64,000 bases of DNA from Calditrichales bacterium (GTDB lineage Bacteria; Calditrichota; Calditrichia; Calditrichales; J004), in contig WGCN01000036.1 of NCBI GenBank assembly GCA_015493745.1, positions 1 to 64,000 on the forward strand, given 5' to 3'. The stretch's first letter is position 1. Every line of letters begins with the position of its first letter. A program made the translations under genes and the position numbers. The notes beneath the pieces were generated by a model. It saw only the letters and a program-made list of their open reading frames with translations. It was not told the DNA's origin and did not search any database. Positions 9,177-19,061 of the stretch are shown here, piece after piece.

Positions 9177-10246
9177 TGCATATTTTATTTTTAAACTCCG
9201 CCCGTCATTGGGGGGGCAATGAAAAATGGAGCCTGATGGCCGCCGCCGCCCTGGCCGGTGAAAACCGCGTAACCGTGGCCTGGCGTGCCCCCGAAATAGG
9301 CGAGCGGATTCCCGGTGCGGTGGGCAGCATGTGCCTGCCCTTTGTCAGCGAGGCGGATATGGTGACCCTGTGGCGTCTTTATCGCTTTGTTAAACGGGAA
9401 AAGGTGCATGTCATCGTCTCCACAAAACGCAAAGATTATGTGACCGGAGCGCTGCTGCATCTGCTGACGGGGGCGGCTCATTTCGTCCGCCTGGGCATTG
9501 TGCGGCCCATCGGAAATAACGCCGTAAACCGCTTTATCTTTAAAAAACACTGTGCCGGTTTTATCGTCAACGCCCCGCAGATAAAGGAGGTGCTTTTGCG
9601 CGGCGGATTTCTTGAGCCGGAGCGCGTACATGTCATCTTTAACGGGCTGGACTTTAAGGAACTGGAGCAGGCGGCCAAAACCCCGGTGGAAAAACCGTTT
9701 CCGGTGATGCTGGCGGCCTCGGGTTTGCTGATCGCCCGCAAGGGGTTCGACATTCTGCTGGCGGGATTTAAGGCCTGGATGGATGAGGGCGGGGAGAAGT
9801 CGGCCGGTTTATGGATTTTGGGTGACGGGCCGGAAGCGGACCGTTTACGGGAACAGGTGCGGGAATACGGGCTGGAGAGGCGGGTCGTTTTTTGCGGCTA
9901 TCAGACCAATCCCTACGCCTATTATGCCGCGGCGGATATTTTTGTGCTGCTTTCCGGGAACGAGGGGATCTCCAATGCTTTGCTGGAAGCCATGTACCTG
10001 AAATGCGCCGTCATTACCACCGCTGCCGGGGGCGCGGAGCAGGTAATTACCAATGGGGAAGAAGGCCTTTTAATCACCAGAGCTCAGCGGTCCTTACATC
10101 AGGCCTTGAAGGAATTGTATGATAGGCCGGCCCTGCGGGATAAATTGGGACAACGGGCCCGGCGGAAGGTGGAAGACATGTTTTCCATGACACGAATGCG
10201 TAACGAATTAACGCGTATTTTCCGGGAGGTCAGTGGTGGCGGTTAA
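9176..10246 (+). CDS. Glycosyltransferase family 4
   Basis: NSARHWGGNEKWSL N-terminal loop; LSGNEGISNALLEAMYLKCAVITTAAGGAEQVI. Confidence 0.9.
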   Translation: MHILFLNSARHWGGNEKWSLMAAAALAGENRVTVAWRAPEIGERIPGAVGSMCLPFVSEADMVTLWRLYRFVKREKVHVIVSTKRKDYVTGALLHLLTGAAHFVRLGIVRPIGNNAVNRFIFKKHCAGFIVNAPQIKEVLLRGGFLEPERVHVIFNGLDFKELEQAAKTPVEKPFPVMLAASGLLIARKGFDILLAGFKAWMDEGGEKSAGLWILGDGPEADRLREQVREYGLERRVVFCGYQTNPYAYYAAADIFVLLSGNEGISNALLEAMYLKCAVITTAAGGAEQVITNGEEGLLITRAQRSLHQALKELYDRPALRDKLGQRARRKVEDMFSMTRMRNELTRIFREVSGGG

Positions 10247-11291
10247 TTTTGAAAAATATCAGGCCATGTTGCGGGCATATTTCCGGGTGCGTTTTTTTAA
10301 AACGGCGCGCGTGGATCAAAAAAAGCTGTTGATCATTCAACTTTCCCCTTTGGGGGATGCCTGCACGCTGATCCCCTTTGTCCGCCAGGCCGTGGAGCAG
10401 GGATATCAGACAGATTTACTGGTAGGGAAGGGGCTGGCGGAGTTGTGGCGCCATTTTACCGGGGTGGAGCGCATATGGGAAGCGCCACATCGGGATTGGG
10501 AAAAGCTGCAGCGCGATCCGGTGGCCACAAAGCTGATGGAGCAGCAATATCATACGGTTATTTCCACCTCCATTCAGCCCCTGGCTGCCTGGTGGGCTTC
10601 CCGGCCTTCCGCTTTAATACGGCTGGGCATGATTGAGAATAACCGCTATTATAAAGGGGCCAGGTCTCTTTATACGGCGGTTTATAACGCTGCGCCGGAG
10701 GAACATGTGACCCGGCGTTTTCAGCAGCTTTTTAAGATGGCCGGAATTAAAACGGAACTTCCCGGAGACGACCCGGCGGTTTCCGGGAAGGGGTATGTGC
10801 TGTTACATCCCGGGGCCAAATGGAAACCCCGTCGCTGGCCCGCGGAACGTTTTTTGCAACTGGCGGAATATCTGGAAACACAGGACTTTGAGGTACGCAT
10901 GCTCATTCATGAGTCGGAGAAAGATATTCTGGATTTTTTCACCCGGGCCCTGGCGGAGAGAAAAGGAACGTCAATATTGCTTACACGGAGTATCGGTGAT
11001 TTGATCCGGGCCATGGAGCATGCCGCCTTTTTTGTCGGTAATGATTCCGGCCCCATGCATCTGGCGGCCCTGATGCGCAAGCCCTCGATTATTTTATGGG
11101 GGCCGGGTAATTTCGAACGTATTCGCCCCATGGGTTCAGGCATGCGGGTGATCCTTCATGAAATTGATTGCCGTCCATGCCGTCAGTATGATAACCGCGA
11201 TGTGTGTGAACGCGGAATTAATGAATGTTTGTTGTCAATTTCTGTCGGGGAAGTGATTAAGGCCTTGAACGCTTTGACCGCGGACCGGTAG
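10233..11291 (+). CDS. Glycosyltransferase family 9 (heptosyltransferase-like)
   Basis: LIIQLSPLGDACTLIPFVRQ, VLLHPGAKWKPRRWPAERFLQLAEYL, FVGNDSGPMHLAALMRKPSIILWGP. Confidence 0.9.
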   Translation: MVAVNFEKYQAMLRAYFRVRFFKTARVDQKKLLIIQLSPLGDACTLIPFVRQAVEQGYQTDLLVGKGLAELWRHFTGVERIWEAPHRDWEKLQRDPVATKLMEQQYHTVISTSIQPLAAWWASRPSALIRLGMIENNRYYKGARSLYTAVYNAAPEEHVTRRFQQLFKMAGIKTELPGDDPAVSGKGYVLLHPGAKWKPRRWPAERFLQLAEYLETQDFEVRMLIHESEKDILDFFTRALAERKGTSILLTRSIGDLIRAMEHAAFFVGNDSGPMHLAALMRKPSIILWGPGNFERIRPMGSGMRVILHEIDCRPCRQYDNRDVCERGINECLLSISVGEVIKALNALTADR

Positions 11292-11348
11292 AATAGGTTT
11301 ATAGCGACAGATTCCGGAAAGACGAAAATTAAAACGCAGGAAAGTATC

Positions 11349-12491
11349 ATAAAAAAGATATATATATTTTCGGAAGATTTCCCGCCCTATAGCGGCGGTA
11401 TTGCCCAGTGGGCTTTGGGGATGGCGCAAAGCCTGGCCGAAGCGGGGCACCGGGTGAGCGTGTTTACCCGGCGGCGGGCCGATTTTCCCGTCCGGGCCAC
11501 GGGCCGGCCGTTTGAGGTCTGTTTTATCGAAGGGCAGAACTGGAAACAGGGGCGCAGTTACTATTGCCGTCAATCCCTGAAGAACCGCTTAAGAAGCGAG
11601 GTGCCGGATATCGTGATCGCCACCACCTGGAATGTGGCCCGCGGCTTGAAGCACCTGTGCCGCCGGCATGGGGTAAAGCTGGTGACGGTCATCCACGGCC
11701 TGGAGGTGACGCGCAAGATGCCGTTGATAAAAAGACGGTGGCTGCAAAGTACGCTGTTGGGCAGCCATAAGGTCATTGCCGTCAGCAGATTCACCCGGGA
11801 GGCAGCTGTCAGTCGCTATAACCTGCCTGAAGAACATTGCCGGGTTTTGCCCAACGGAGTTGATGCCGTCCGTTTTCAGCCGGGAATGGATATATCCCCG
11901 CTGAAAGAGCGTTATGGATTGGCGCAGGACGAAAAAGTGATCCTGACCCTGGCCCGGGTCATCCGCCGCAAGGGGCATGATTATGTGATCCGTGCCCTGG
12001 AGCCGCTGGTTAAAAAATATGCCCCTCTGCGCTATATCATCTGTGGCCCGGGCGATGAAGCCTTTATAAACGAACTCAGGGAGCTTGCCCGGAAACTTAA
12101 GCTGGAGCAGCATGTTACCTTTTCCGGCTATGTGGACAGCGCCGAGTTGCCGGTGTTCTACAATCTGGCCGATGTTTATATCATGCCCAGCCGGGAAATC
12201 GCCGGAGATACGGAAGGTTTCGGTATCACTTATCTGGAGGCCAACGCTTGCGAAAAGCCGGTAATCGGCGGCGCCTCGGGCGGGGTGGTGGACGCCATTG
12301 TGGACGGGGAAACCGGCTATCTGGTGCCGCCAACGGATGTGAAGGCGATTGAGGAACGGCTGGATATCCTTTTGGGTGATAAAGCCCGGGCCCGCAACAT
12401 GGGAAGAGCCGGGCGGGAAAGGATATTGAATGAATATACCTGGCAAGCCCTGGCCGGCCGCCTGATGAAAATTATTGATGAGAAGGAATGA
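11349..12491 (+). CDS. Glycosyltransferase family 4 (apparent non-canonical ATA start)
   Basis: Frame is open upstream of the TTG at 11415 and encodes (I)KKIYIFSEDFPPYSGGIAQWALGMAQSL, a conserved GT4 N-terminus; AGGAAAG at 11338-11344 precedes ATA at 11349; no ATG/GTG/TTG between the stop at 11289 and 11415. C-terminal GFGITYLEANACEKPVIGGASGGVVDAI. Confidence 0.8.
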   Translation: MKKIYIFSEDFPPYSGGIAQWALGMAQSLAEAGHRVSVFTRRRADFPVRATGRPFEVCFIEGQNWKQGRSYYCRQSLKNRLRSEVPDIVIATTWNVARGLKHLCRRHGVKLVTVIHGLEVTRKMPLIKRRWLQSTLLGSHKVIAVSRFTREAAVSRYNLPEEHCRVLPNGVDAVRFQPGMDISPLKERYGLAQDEKVILTLARVIRRKGHDYVIRALEPLVKKYAPLRYIICGPGDEAFINELRELARKLKLEQHVTFSGYVDSAELPVFYNLADVYIMPSREIAGDTEGFGITYLEANACEKPVIGGASGGVVDAIVDGETGYLVPPTDVKAIEERLDILLGDKARARNMGRAGRERILNEYTWQALAGRLMKIIDEKE

Positions 12492-13627
12492 TGGGAATAT
12501 TTAAGAAGAAGATTAAGGTTCGCGGTTTTGATGAGGCGCGGTCACTGCAGAAAATCGACCGGAAGAGCTATATCATCCACCACTATTGTCCGCACACCTT
12601 TAACGCGGGGGATCATTTCGTCATACGCTCTATCAGGCAGCATCTGACCCGTTTTTTACCCGGAGCCACTTTCATTCCCAAGCCCTGCGCTTTTAACCGG
12701 GGGTGGGGAAAGCCGGTGAGGCTGACAGGGGAAAATGTCAATTTCAGCAACCGCTATGCCGATGCCGTTATTGTCGGTGGTTCGGATCAGTACAACAACT
12801 GGTCGCTGAGAATTCTGCCGGATGAGATCAGCAAGTTGCAACCGCCGCTCTATTTTATCGGTCTGGGGGTTTCTTCAAAAAACATAGACGCGCCGCCACA
12901 TATTGAAAAAAAAGAATATTATGAGCATATACGGCTGGCAAATGAGGCAACCCGTCTCTCATCGGTACGTGATAACTACACCCGGGATTTCCTGATAAAG
13001 CTGGGATATGAAAAGGCCGTGGTTACCGGCTGTCCGGCGATGTATCTGTTTGATGCACCCTTTGCACTGAATGAAAGCGACGATGTGGCCATAACTTTTC
13101 CTTTTCCGGTTGTTCGCCGAAACAACCGGGCAGAGTTTGACCGGCTGTTGGAAACGGTACGCCTGATAGTCCGGCTGGTAAGGGCAAGGGGACTCAACCC
13201 CATCATCAGTTGTCATGATGACCGGGATGTTCCTTTGGCCCAAAACTATTTTCCCGAAGAGCGTATTTTCTTTTCCAACTATGTTGATGACTTTTTTTCC
13301 TTTTACCAACAGGTTAAGCTGGTAATCGGTTCGCGTTTGCATGCCTCCATTCTGGCCGCGGGCATGGGAAAGCCGTTTATAAATATAAATCTGGACGCCC
13401 GGGGCAAGGGATTCTCCGATACTTTTGGCTTATCGGATTGGAATCTGGATATTAACGATCCACGGTTGGAAAGGCATTTGCAAGACAGAATGGAACGCCT
13501 GTTGGGAGGCGATTTGTCTCCCCTGCAGGCCTTTTATGAAACAAAGAACGGATATCGCCGGATTTTTCTGAAATTTATGCAAGACGTTAGCCAGGATATT
13601 GCCGGTCGTCTTCCGGGAAAAGGGTAG
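12488..13627 (+). CDS. Polysaccharide pyruvyl transferase family protein
   Basis: HHYCPHTFNAGDHFVIRSI, DAVIVGGSDQYNNW, VIGSRLHASILAAGMGKPFI. Confidence 0.85.
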   Translation: MMGIFKKKIKVRGFDEARSLQKIDRKSYIIHHYCPHTFNAGDHFVIRSIRQHLTRFLPGATFIPKPCAFNRGWGKPVRLTGENVNFSNRYADAVIVGGSDQYNNWSLRILPDEISKLQPPLYFIGLGVSSKNIDAPPHIEKKEYYEHIRLANEATRLSSVRDNYTRDFLIKLGYEKAVVTGCPAMYLFDAPFALNESDDVAITFPFPVVRRNNRAEFDRLLETVRLIVRLVRARGLNPIISCHDDRDVPLAQNYFPEERIFFSNYVDDFFSFYQQVKLVIGSRLHASILAAGMGKPFININLDARGKGFSDTFGLSDWNLDINDPRLERHLQDRMERLLGGDLSPLQAFYETKNGYRRIFLKFMQDVSQDIAGRLPGKG

Positions 13628-13628
13628 G

Positions 13629-14795
13629 ATGATGCGTATTGCCTATCTGAATAAAGTCAAGATGGATGAAGCTCTTCCGGCCGTCAATTTTACCTTTTTT
13701 AACGCGCTGGGGCTGGCTCAGGCCGGGGCGGAAACCCACCTTTTTGTTCAGGCGAACCACCCGGACTTTAGTTGCGGGGATGTGCAGAGCTTGTTTGGCA
13801 TGGATTCACCGCCGCTATTGAACTGGCATATTTTACCGGTACAAAAAAAATGGGGGATACGTTCCAATCAGTGGTTTTACCGTGATGTTATTAAACACCT
13901 GCGGCGCATGCACAATACAACGCCCCTGGATGCGGTTATCTCGCGCGATCCGGGCGCCTTACCCTATTTGGCGCGTCTCCGCTCCCGGCTGGGCATCCCC
14001 GTATTTTATCAGCCGCATAATTTTTATGTCGATCTTTCCCTGCGTCCCGATTTAAATCCCAGGAATGCCCGGAAGTATCATCTACTGGAAAAAAGGTATA
14101 TCGGACGATTGTCAGGCCTGCTTTGTCTGCAGGAGTCGCAGGCTGAACTGTATCGCCGTTACTTTCCCACGTTGCCTGTTATGGCCAGTCCGCCGGGGTT
14201 TGTACGCTTTGAGGATTACGATCCCGGCCGGTTCCGCCGGCGCTTGTTGGGCTATAGCGGGAGCCTGCAACTGAAAAAAGGGGTTAAGGTGCTGATCGAT
14301 GCCCTGGATATCCTCCAAAATGACGGCGGCGACTACCAGGTGATACTCATCGGTGGACGCAATCAGACAGAGATAAAGGAAATAGAGAGCTATATAATCG
14401 CAAAGGGTCTGGAGAGCAGGGTGGAAATAACCGGATGGATATCGTTTAAGGAGGTTAACACACTTTTAAAAAAAATAAGCGTGGGGGTAATGCCTTTGAC
14501 GGATATCTTTTATAACCGCTATCTTACGGCGCCCAATAAACTTTTTGACTATCTCTCGCATACGACGCCGGTTATTGGTTCCGATCTTCCCTCTATTCGG
14601 GATTTTATAAAAAACGGCCATGAAGGAATACTGGTGGAAGCGGAAAACGGCAAGGCCCTGGCCGCGGCCATTACTGAAATATTTGCCGATGAGATGAAAT
14701 ATAAGCAATTTGTTGATGCCTGCCGGCAAACGGGAGAGAAGTATCTGTGGAAAGAGCGCGGGCGGGCTATGCTGAACCTTATACGTGAAAGTTGA
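13629..14795 (+). CDS. Glycosyltransferase family 4
   Basis: LLGYSGSLQLKKGVKVLIDAL, GVMPLTDIFYNRYLTAPNKLFDYLSHTTPVIGSDLPSIRDFI. ATG at 13629 or 13632 preferred over the upstream track start. Confidence 0.85.
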   Translation: MMRIAYLNKVKMDEALPAVNFTFFNALGLAQAGAETHLFVQANHPDFSCGDVQSLFGMDSPPLLNWHILPVQKKWGIRSNQWFYRDVIKHLRRMHNTTPLDAVISRDPGALPYLARLRSRLGIPVFYQPHNFYVDLSLRPDLNPRNARKYHLLEKRYIGRLSGLLCLQESQAELYRRYFPTLPVMASPPGFVRFEDYDPGRFRRRLLGYSGSLQLKKGVKVLIDALDILQNDGGDYQVILIGGRNQTEIKEIESYIIAKGLESRVEITGWISFKEVNTLLKKISVGVMPLTDIFYNRYLTAPNKLFDYLSHTTPVIGSDLPSIRDFIKNGHEGILVEAENGKALAAAITEIFADEMKYKQFVDACRQTGEKYLWKERGRAMLNLIRES

Positions 14796-14803
14796 ATTTA
14801 GAG

Positions 14804-16669
14804 ATGAAATTCTATTTAAGAGTCCTGCAATTTTTAAAGCCGCACTGGAGATTGATCTCCCTTTCCATTCTGTTGACTTTTTTCTATATCATCTTTAACA
14901 GCGCCTCCCTGTGGATTTCCGTGGATTTCATTCGTGAACTGTTTGAACCTCAGGGCATACAGATGGAAAGCCAACCGGAGCAGAATAACCGTTCCGGAAC
15001 CGAGGGGCTTGAAAACCTGCTGGATGGGAAGAATTCTTTTTACAAAGAGATAAACCTCTTCATTAAGAAACTGATTGTACGGGATGATAAGTATGATACG
15101 CTAAAAATGGTGTGTCTGCTGATTCTGGTTACCTTTTTGATGAAAAACATCATTGCCTATTTCAGAAGACTCCTTTTGAATTTTATCGAGCTTAAAATAA
15201 TCGTCGATTTACGCAATGCCCTGAACCGGGCCTTTCTGCACCTGCCGCTTTCATATTTTGAAAAGCATGATTCCGGGGAAGCCACCTCTATTTTGTTTAA
15301 TGACGGCAAGGCCATGAAGGATATGCTGAACAACAGTTTCGGGCGTATGATGCTTGCCCCAATGCAGATCGTGACCAATCTGGTCATTCTGGTGATGATC
15401 AGTTGGAAGCTTTCCCTGATTACGCTGACGGTCGTGCCGCTTATTGCACTGGTGATCGTCAATATCGGTAAGGTGATCCGTCGTCGCAGCCGCCGGGTGT
15501 TTAAACAGATAGCCCAGGTGCTGTCCGTTTTTCAGGAATCGGTAAACGCCATACGCATCGTCAAGGCTTTTACCAATGAAGAGAAAGAGATCGATAAGTT
15601 TGAGAAGGCCAATTACAAGTTTTTTCGCATAAATTTCCGGGCCAACCGCATAGGATATCTCACTTCGCCGCTAAACGAGTCCCTGGTGGTCATCGTCCTG
15701 ATAGCCCTGTTATGGTACGGAGGGGGCATGGTGTACGAAGGAGAGCTGATGGCCGATGATTTCATGCGCTATCTGATCTTTCTGGTTACCCTGTTTCAAC
15801 CTTTAAAGGATGTTTCTCAGATGAACAGTGTCATCCAGGTGGGGATGGCGGCCGCGGAGCGTGTCTTTGGGGCCTTGGATGCCGTTCCCGAAGTCTATGA
15901 AAAGCCGGGAGCGCTGGAAATCCGGGGATTTAAAAAGAATATCGTCTACAATCATGTCTGGTTTCGCTATAATGAAGAGGAAACCTATGCGCTAAAGGAT
16001 ATCAATCTGACCATTGAAAAAGGGCAGTCGGTTGCTTTTGTCGGCCATAGTGGTGCCGGCAAGTCAACGTTGGTCGACATGATCCCACGCTTTTATGATA
16101 CGACACGGGGCACCGTTTCCATCGACGGTATCAATGTTCAGGATATAGCCCTAAAGTCTTTAAGACAGCAGATTGGTATTGTAACCCAGGAATCTATTTT
16201 GTTTAACGATACCATCCGGGCCAATATCGGTTATGACAAGCCGGATGCCAGTGATGAGGAGATCATTGAAGCCGCTAAGATCGCCAATGCCTGGGAGTTC
16301 ATCCGTCGCATGGATCAGGGATTGGATACCATCGTTGGAGAACGGGGCAACAAGCTTTCAGGCGGACAAAAGCAGCGTCTTTCCATTGCCCGGGCGGTAT
16401 TAAAAAATCCTCCCATTCTTATTCTTGATGAGGCGACATCGGCCCTGGATACCGAATCGGAACGCCTGGTTCAAAAGGCCATTACCCGCCTGATGAAAAA
16501 ACGGACCGTTTTGGTCATCGCTCATCGTCTCTCCACCATAACCAATGTGGACAAAATTGTTGTGATGCGGCAGGGGGAGATTGTGGAAACCGGTACACAC
16601 AAGGAATTGCTGGAAAAATCCGGCATATACCGTTCGCTGACACAGTCGCAGTTTATCGAAACGGCTTAA
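14804..16669 (+). CDS. ABC transporter, fused permease/ATPase (MsbA-like exporter)
   Basis: VAFVGHSGAGKSTLVDMIPRFYD Walker A, LSGGQKQRLSIARAVLKNPPILILDEATSALD, multiple TM helices. Confidence 0.93.
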   Translation: MKFYLRVLQFLKPHWRLISLSILLTFFYIIFNSASLWISVDFIRELFEPQGIQMESQPEQNNRSGTEGLENLLDGKNSFYKEINLFIKKLIVRDDKYDTLKMVCLLILVTFLMKNIIAYFRRLLLNFIELKIIVDLRNALNRAFLHLPLSYFEKHDSGEATSILFNDGKAMKDMLNNSFGRMMLAPMQIVTNLVILVMISWKLSLITLTVVPLIALVIVNIGKVIRRRSRRVFKQIAQVLSVFQESVNAIRIVKAFTNEEKEIDKFEKANYKFFRINFRANRIGYLTSPLNESLVVIVLIALLWYGGGMVYEGELMADDFMRYLIFLVTLFQPLKDVSQMNSVIQVGMAAAERVFGALDAVPEVYEKPGALEIRGFKKNIVYNHVWFRYNEEETYALKDINLTIEKGQSVAFVGHSGAGKSTLVDMIPRFYDTTRGTVSIDGINVQDIALKSLRQQIGIVTQESILFNDTIRANIGYDKPDASDEEIIEAAKIANAWEFIRRMDQGLDTIVGERGNKLSGGQKQRLSIARAVLKNPPILILDEATSALDTESERLVQKAITRLMKKRTVLVIAHRLSTITNVDKIVVMRQGEIVETGTHKELLEKSGIYRSLTQSQFIETA

Positions 16670-16687
16670 ATTAAGCGGGAGATTGAA

Positions 16688-17506
16688 ATGAAAACAGTTG
16701 TATTGTTGCTGGGGGTAATGGCCGTTTCTCTTTTCGGCCAGGACAGCACGGCCCATGGGCGATACTTTACACCGGATGCCCTGCCGTTTCAAGACGGCGA
16801 GAAGCTCACCTTTCGCCTGCGTTATGGTTTTATCACCGCCGGTAAGGCCGTAATGGAGGTGCATAAAACGGTGATCCGGGATTCCGTCCCCGTCTACCGG
16901 TTTAAGACCTCGGCCAGAAGCGCCAGCGGCTTCGACTGGATTTACAAGGTGCGTGATGAAGTGAACTCCTATGTCATTCCCGGAAAGTTTTATCCCGTCC
17001 GCTTTGAGAAGAAACTGCGGGAAGGGAACTACAAGGCCGACCTTTTTACCGATTATTTTCCCGGGGATTCCCTGGCCCGGGTTGAAGAAATACGCTATCA
17101 TAACAATATGCGCGTGCGCAGCCGCAAGGTCTATGATGTGAAGGTGCCCCCGTTTGCTCAGGATGTCCTGTCGTCATTTTATTATGTGCGCCTGTTACCC
17201 CTGGAACCGGGAAAACCGCAATATCTGATCAATCATGAAAAGAAAAAAGTCTATGACCTGAAAGTTGAGATTTACAGGCGGGAGACCATCGAGGTGGAAG
17301 CGGGCACCTTTCGCTGTGTGGTCATCGAGCCGAAAATAAAAGGCGAGGGGCTGTTCCAGAAAAAGGGCAATCTAAAAATTTGGCTGACCGATGACAGTTT
17401 GCGTATACCCGTGCAAATGACCAGTGAAATACTTGTGGGGCATATTACAGCGGAACTGATAAAGATCGAGGGTGTGACAGGAACCATTCCGGCGCGTGTC
17501 AAATAA
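16688..17506 (+). CDS. DUF3108 domain-containing protein (secreted)
   Basis: Signal peptide; FQDGEKLTFRLRYGFITAGKAVMEV and ETIEVEAGTFRCVVIEP...LKIWLTDDSLRIPVQM. Confidence 0.8.
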   Translation: MKTVVLLLGVMAVSLFGQDSTAHGRYFTPDALPFQDGEKLTFRLRYGFITAGKAVMEVHKTVIRDSVPVYRFKTSARSASGFDWIYKVRDEVNSYVIPGKFYPVRFEKKLREGNYKADLFTDYFPGDSLARVEEIRYHNNMRVRSRKVYDVKVPPFAQDVLSSFYYVRLLPLEPGKPQYLINHEKKKVYDLKVEIYRRETIEVEAGTFRCVVIEPKIKGEGLFQKKGNLKIWLTDDSLRIPVQMTSEILVGHITAELIKIEGVTGTIPARVK

Positions 17507-17618
17507 ACCTGTTGTGTGAAAAATATCGGTCTAATCGTCAGGCTTTTTTTTAGAACAAAAATATGTTATTGTCGTAAATATTTAAAAAACAACAGGATGT
17601 AAAAAATATAGGTGGTTT

Positions 17619-17634
17619 TGGCACGGATATTGTA
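17619..17634 (+). promoter_or_regulatory. Candidate sigma54 (-24/-12) promoter
   Basis: TGGCACGGATATTGTA versus consensus TGGCACG-N4-TTGCW; one mismatch at the -12 C; upstream of the ORF at 17671. Confidence 0.4.
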
Positions 17635-17670
17635 CATCTATTGTCAAAAAGTTTAACACGAGATAAGACA

Positions 17671-18183
17671 ATGACACAGGAAGCCCGTTACAAAAAATTA
17701 CCCTTAACGCTGGAGCAGGCTTTATCCGGGAAAAGTATAAAAATACAACTGCCCGGAGGGTCAAAGATAAAGCTCAACCTGAAAAAGGGTTTATACGATG
17801 GACAACTGTTGCGCTTAAAAGAGCCCTGCTCCGGACAAGCATCCGGCCGGCAATCCGGTGAGCTCATTTTGCAGGTGAGTTTGCTGGATCATCCCTTTTA
17901 TCAAATCGATCAACTGAACATAAAAGCGGAATTGCCACTCAGTCCGGCGGAGGCTTATTCCGGTTGTGTGCGCACCTTTGCCGGTCCGGACGGAAAGTCC
18001 CTGCGTTTGGAAATTCCACCGCGGACAAAGGATGGTGACTTCCTGCGCATAGAGCAGGGCGGTTTAAAAAAAGGGTCTGAGAGAGGAGACCTGGAATTCA
18101 CAATCCGAATAGATGAAAATATGGCCCTTATCGAGTATATGGCCGTTTCATCCGTCTGGAACCAACCGACACAAATAAATTAA
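17671..18183 (+). CDS. Orphan DnaJ/CbpA C-terminal substrate-binding domain protein without a J-domain
   Basis: LPLTLEQALSGKSIKIQLPGGSKIKLNLKKGLYDGQLLRLKEP...HPFYQIDQLNIKAELPLSPAEAYSGCVRTFAGPDGKSLRLEIPPRTKDGDFLRIEQGG...RGDLEFTIRID follows the DnaJ CTD pattern; no HPD motif or Cys-rich zinc repeats. Confidence 0.75.
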   Translation: MTQEARYKKLPLTLEQALSGKSIKIQLPGGSKIKLNLKKGLYDGQLLRLKEPCSGQASGRQSGELILQVSLLDHPFYQIDQLNIKAELPLSPAEAYSGCVRTFAGPDGKSLRLEIPPRTKDGDFLRIEQGGLKKGSERGDLEFTIRIDENMALIEYMAVSSVWNQPTQIN

Positions 18184-18193
18184 AGGAAACAAA

Positions 18194-18403
18194 ATGAGAA
18201 AAACATATCGGGGTAACTTTTCAAATTTCGGCCAGTCCTTTCCCTGGGTTGGGCTGGGGCTGGTTTTATTTGGTATAACCGTTATTATCTTTCCGAGAAT
18301 ATTAGTGGCCCTAATTGCCATTCCCATCATCTTTTCGGGAATACTTTTCCTGAGCAGATGGTTTTATAACCGTAGCAACCGAAACGGTTTTATAGAATTT
18401 TAA
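18194..18403 (+). CDS. Small hydrophobic membrane protein
   Basis: 69 aa with hydrophobic stretches, spaced 10 bp after the previous ORF. Confidence 0.6.
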   Translation: MRKTYRGNFSNFGQSFPWVGLGLVLFGITVIIFPRILVALIAIPIIFSGILFLSRWFYNRSNRNGFIEF

Positions 18404-18423
18404 AATTATAACAAGGAGATATT

Positions 18424-19044
18424 ATGCCTTTCACTTTACCGGATCTGCCGTATGACTTCAATACGCTGGAGCCGCATATTGATGCCCGCACCATGGAAAT
18501 TCACCATGGCAAGCACCACGCCGGCTATGTAAACAATCTGAACAATGCCATTAGCGGCAATGTGGGACTCGAAGGCAAATCATTGGAGGAGCTTATCGGC
18601 GCTCTGTCCGCCGTGCCTTCGGAAATTCAAACCGCTGTCAGAAATAACGGCGGTGGTCACTGGAATCATTCCTTCTTCTGGAAAATCATGTCCGGTAACG
18701 GTGGCGGCCGTCCCGAAGGTGACCTGGCCAAAGCCATCGATGAGGCTTTCGGGTCTTTCGAAAGTTTTGCCGAAGCCTTTAAAAAAGCAGGGGCGACCCG
18801 CTTTGGTTCCGGCTGGGCCTGGCTGGTGGTTGATGCCGGCGGAAACCTGAAGGTGGGTTCCACCGCCAATCAGGACAATCCCCTGATGGATATTTCGGAC
18901 TTCAAAGGGACACCGGTACTGGGTGTTGATGTGTGGGAACATGCCTACTACCTGCATTATCAGAATCGCCGTCCGGACTACCTGAATGCCTTTTTTAACG
19001 TGATCAACTGGGAAGCAGTTGCTGAAAACTTCAAAAAAGCATAG
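18424..19044 (+). CDS. sodA: Superoxide dismutase, Fe/Mn family (Mn-type by residues)
   Basis: [81 protein letters not shown] upstream. Confidence 0.92.
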   Translation: MPFTLPDLPYDFNTLEPHIDARTMEIHHGKHHAGYVNNLNNAISGNVGLEGKSLEELIGALSAVPSEIQTAVRNNGGGHWNHSFFWKIMSGNGGGRPEGDLAKAIDEAFGSFESFAEAFKKAGATRFGSGWAWLVVDAGGNLKVGSTANQDNPLMDISDFKGTPVLGVDVWEHAYYLHYQNRRPDYLNAFFNVINWEAVAENFKKA

Positions 19045-19061
19045 TGTCTTAATTCTACCTT

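Noticed and set aside
11589-12446. 285-aa minus-strand ORF opposite a GT4 gene
   Set aside because: No recognisable domain; mirror frame of a well-supported glycosyltransferase.
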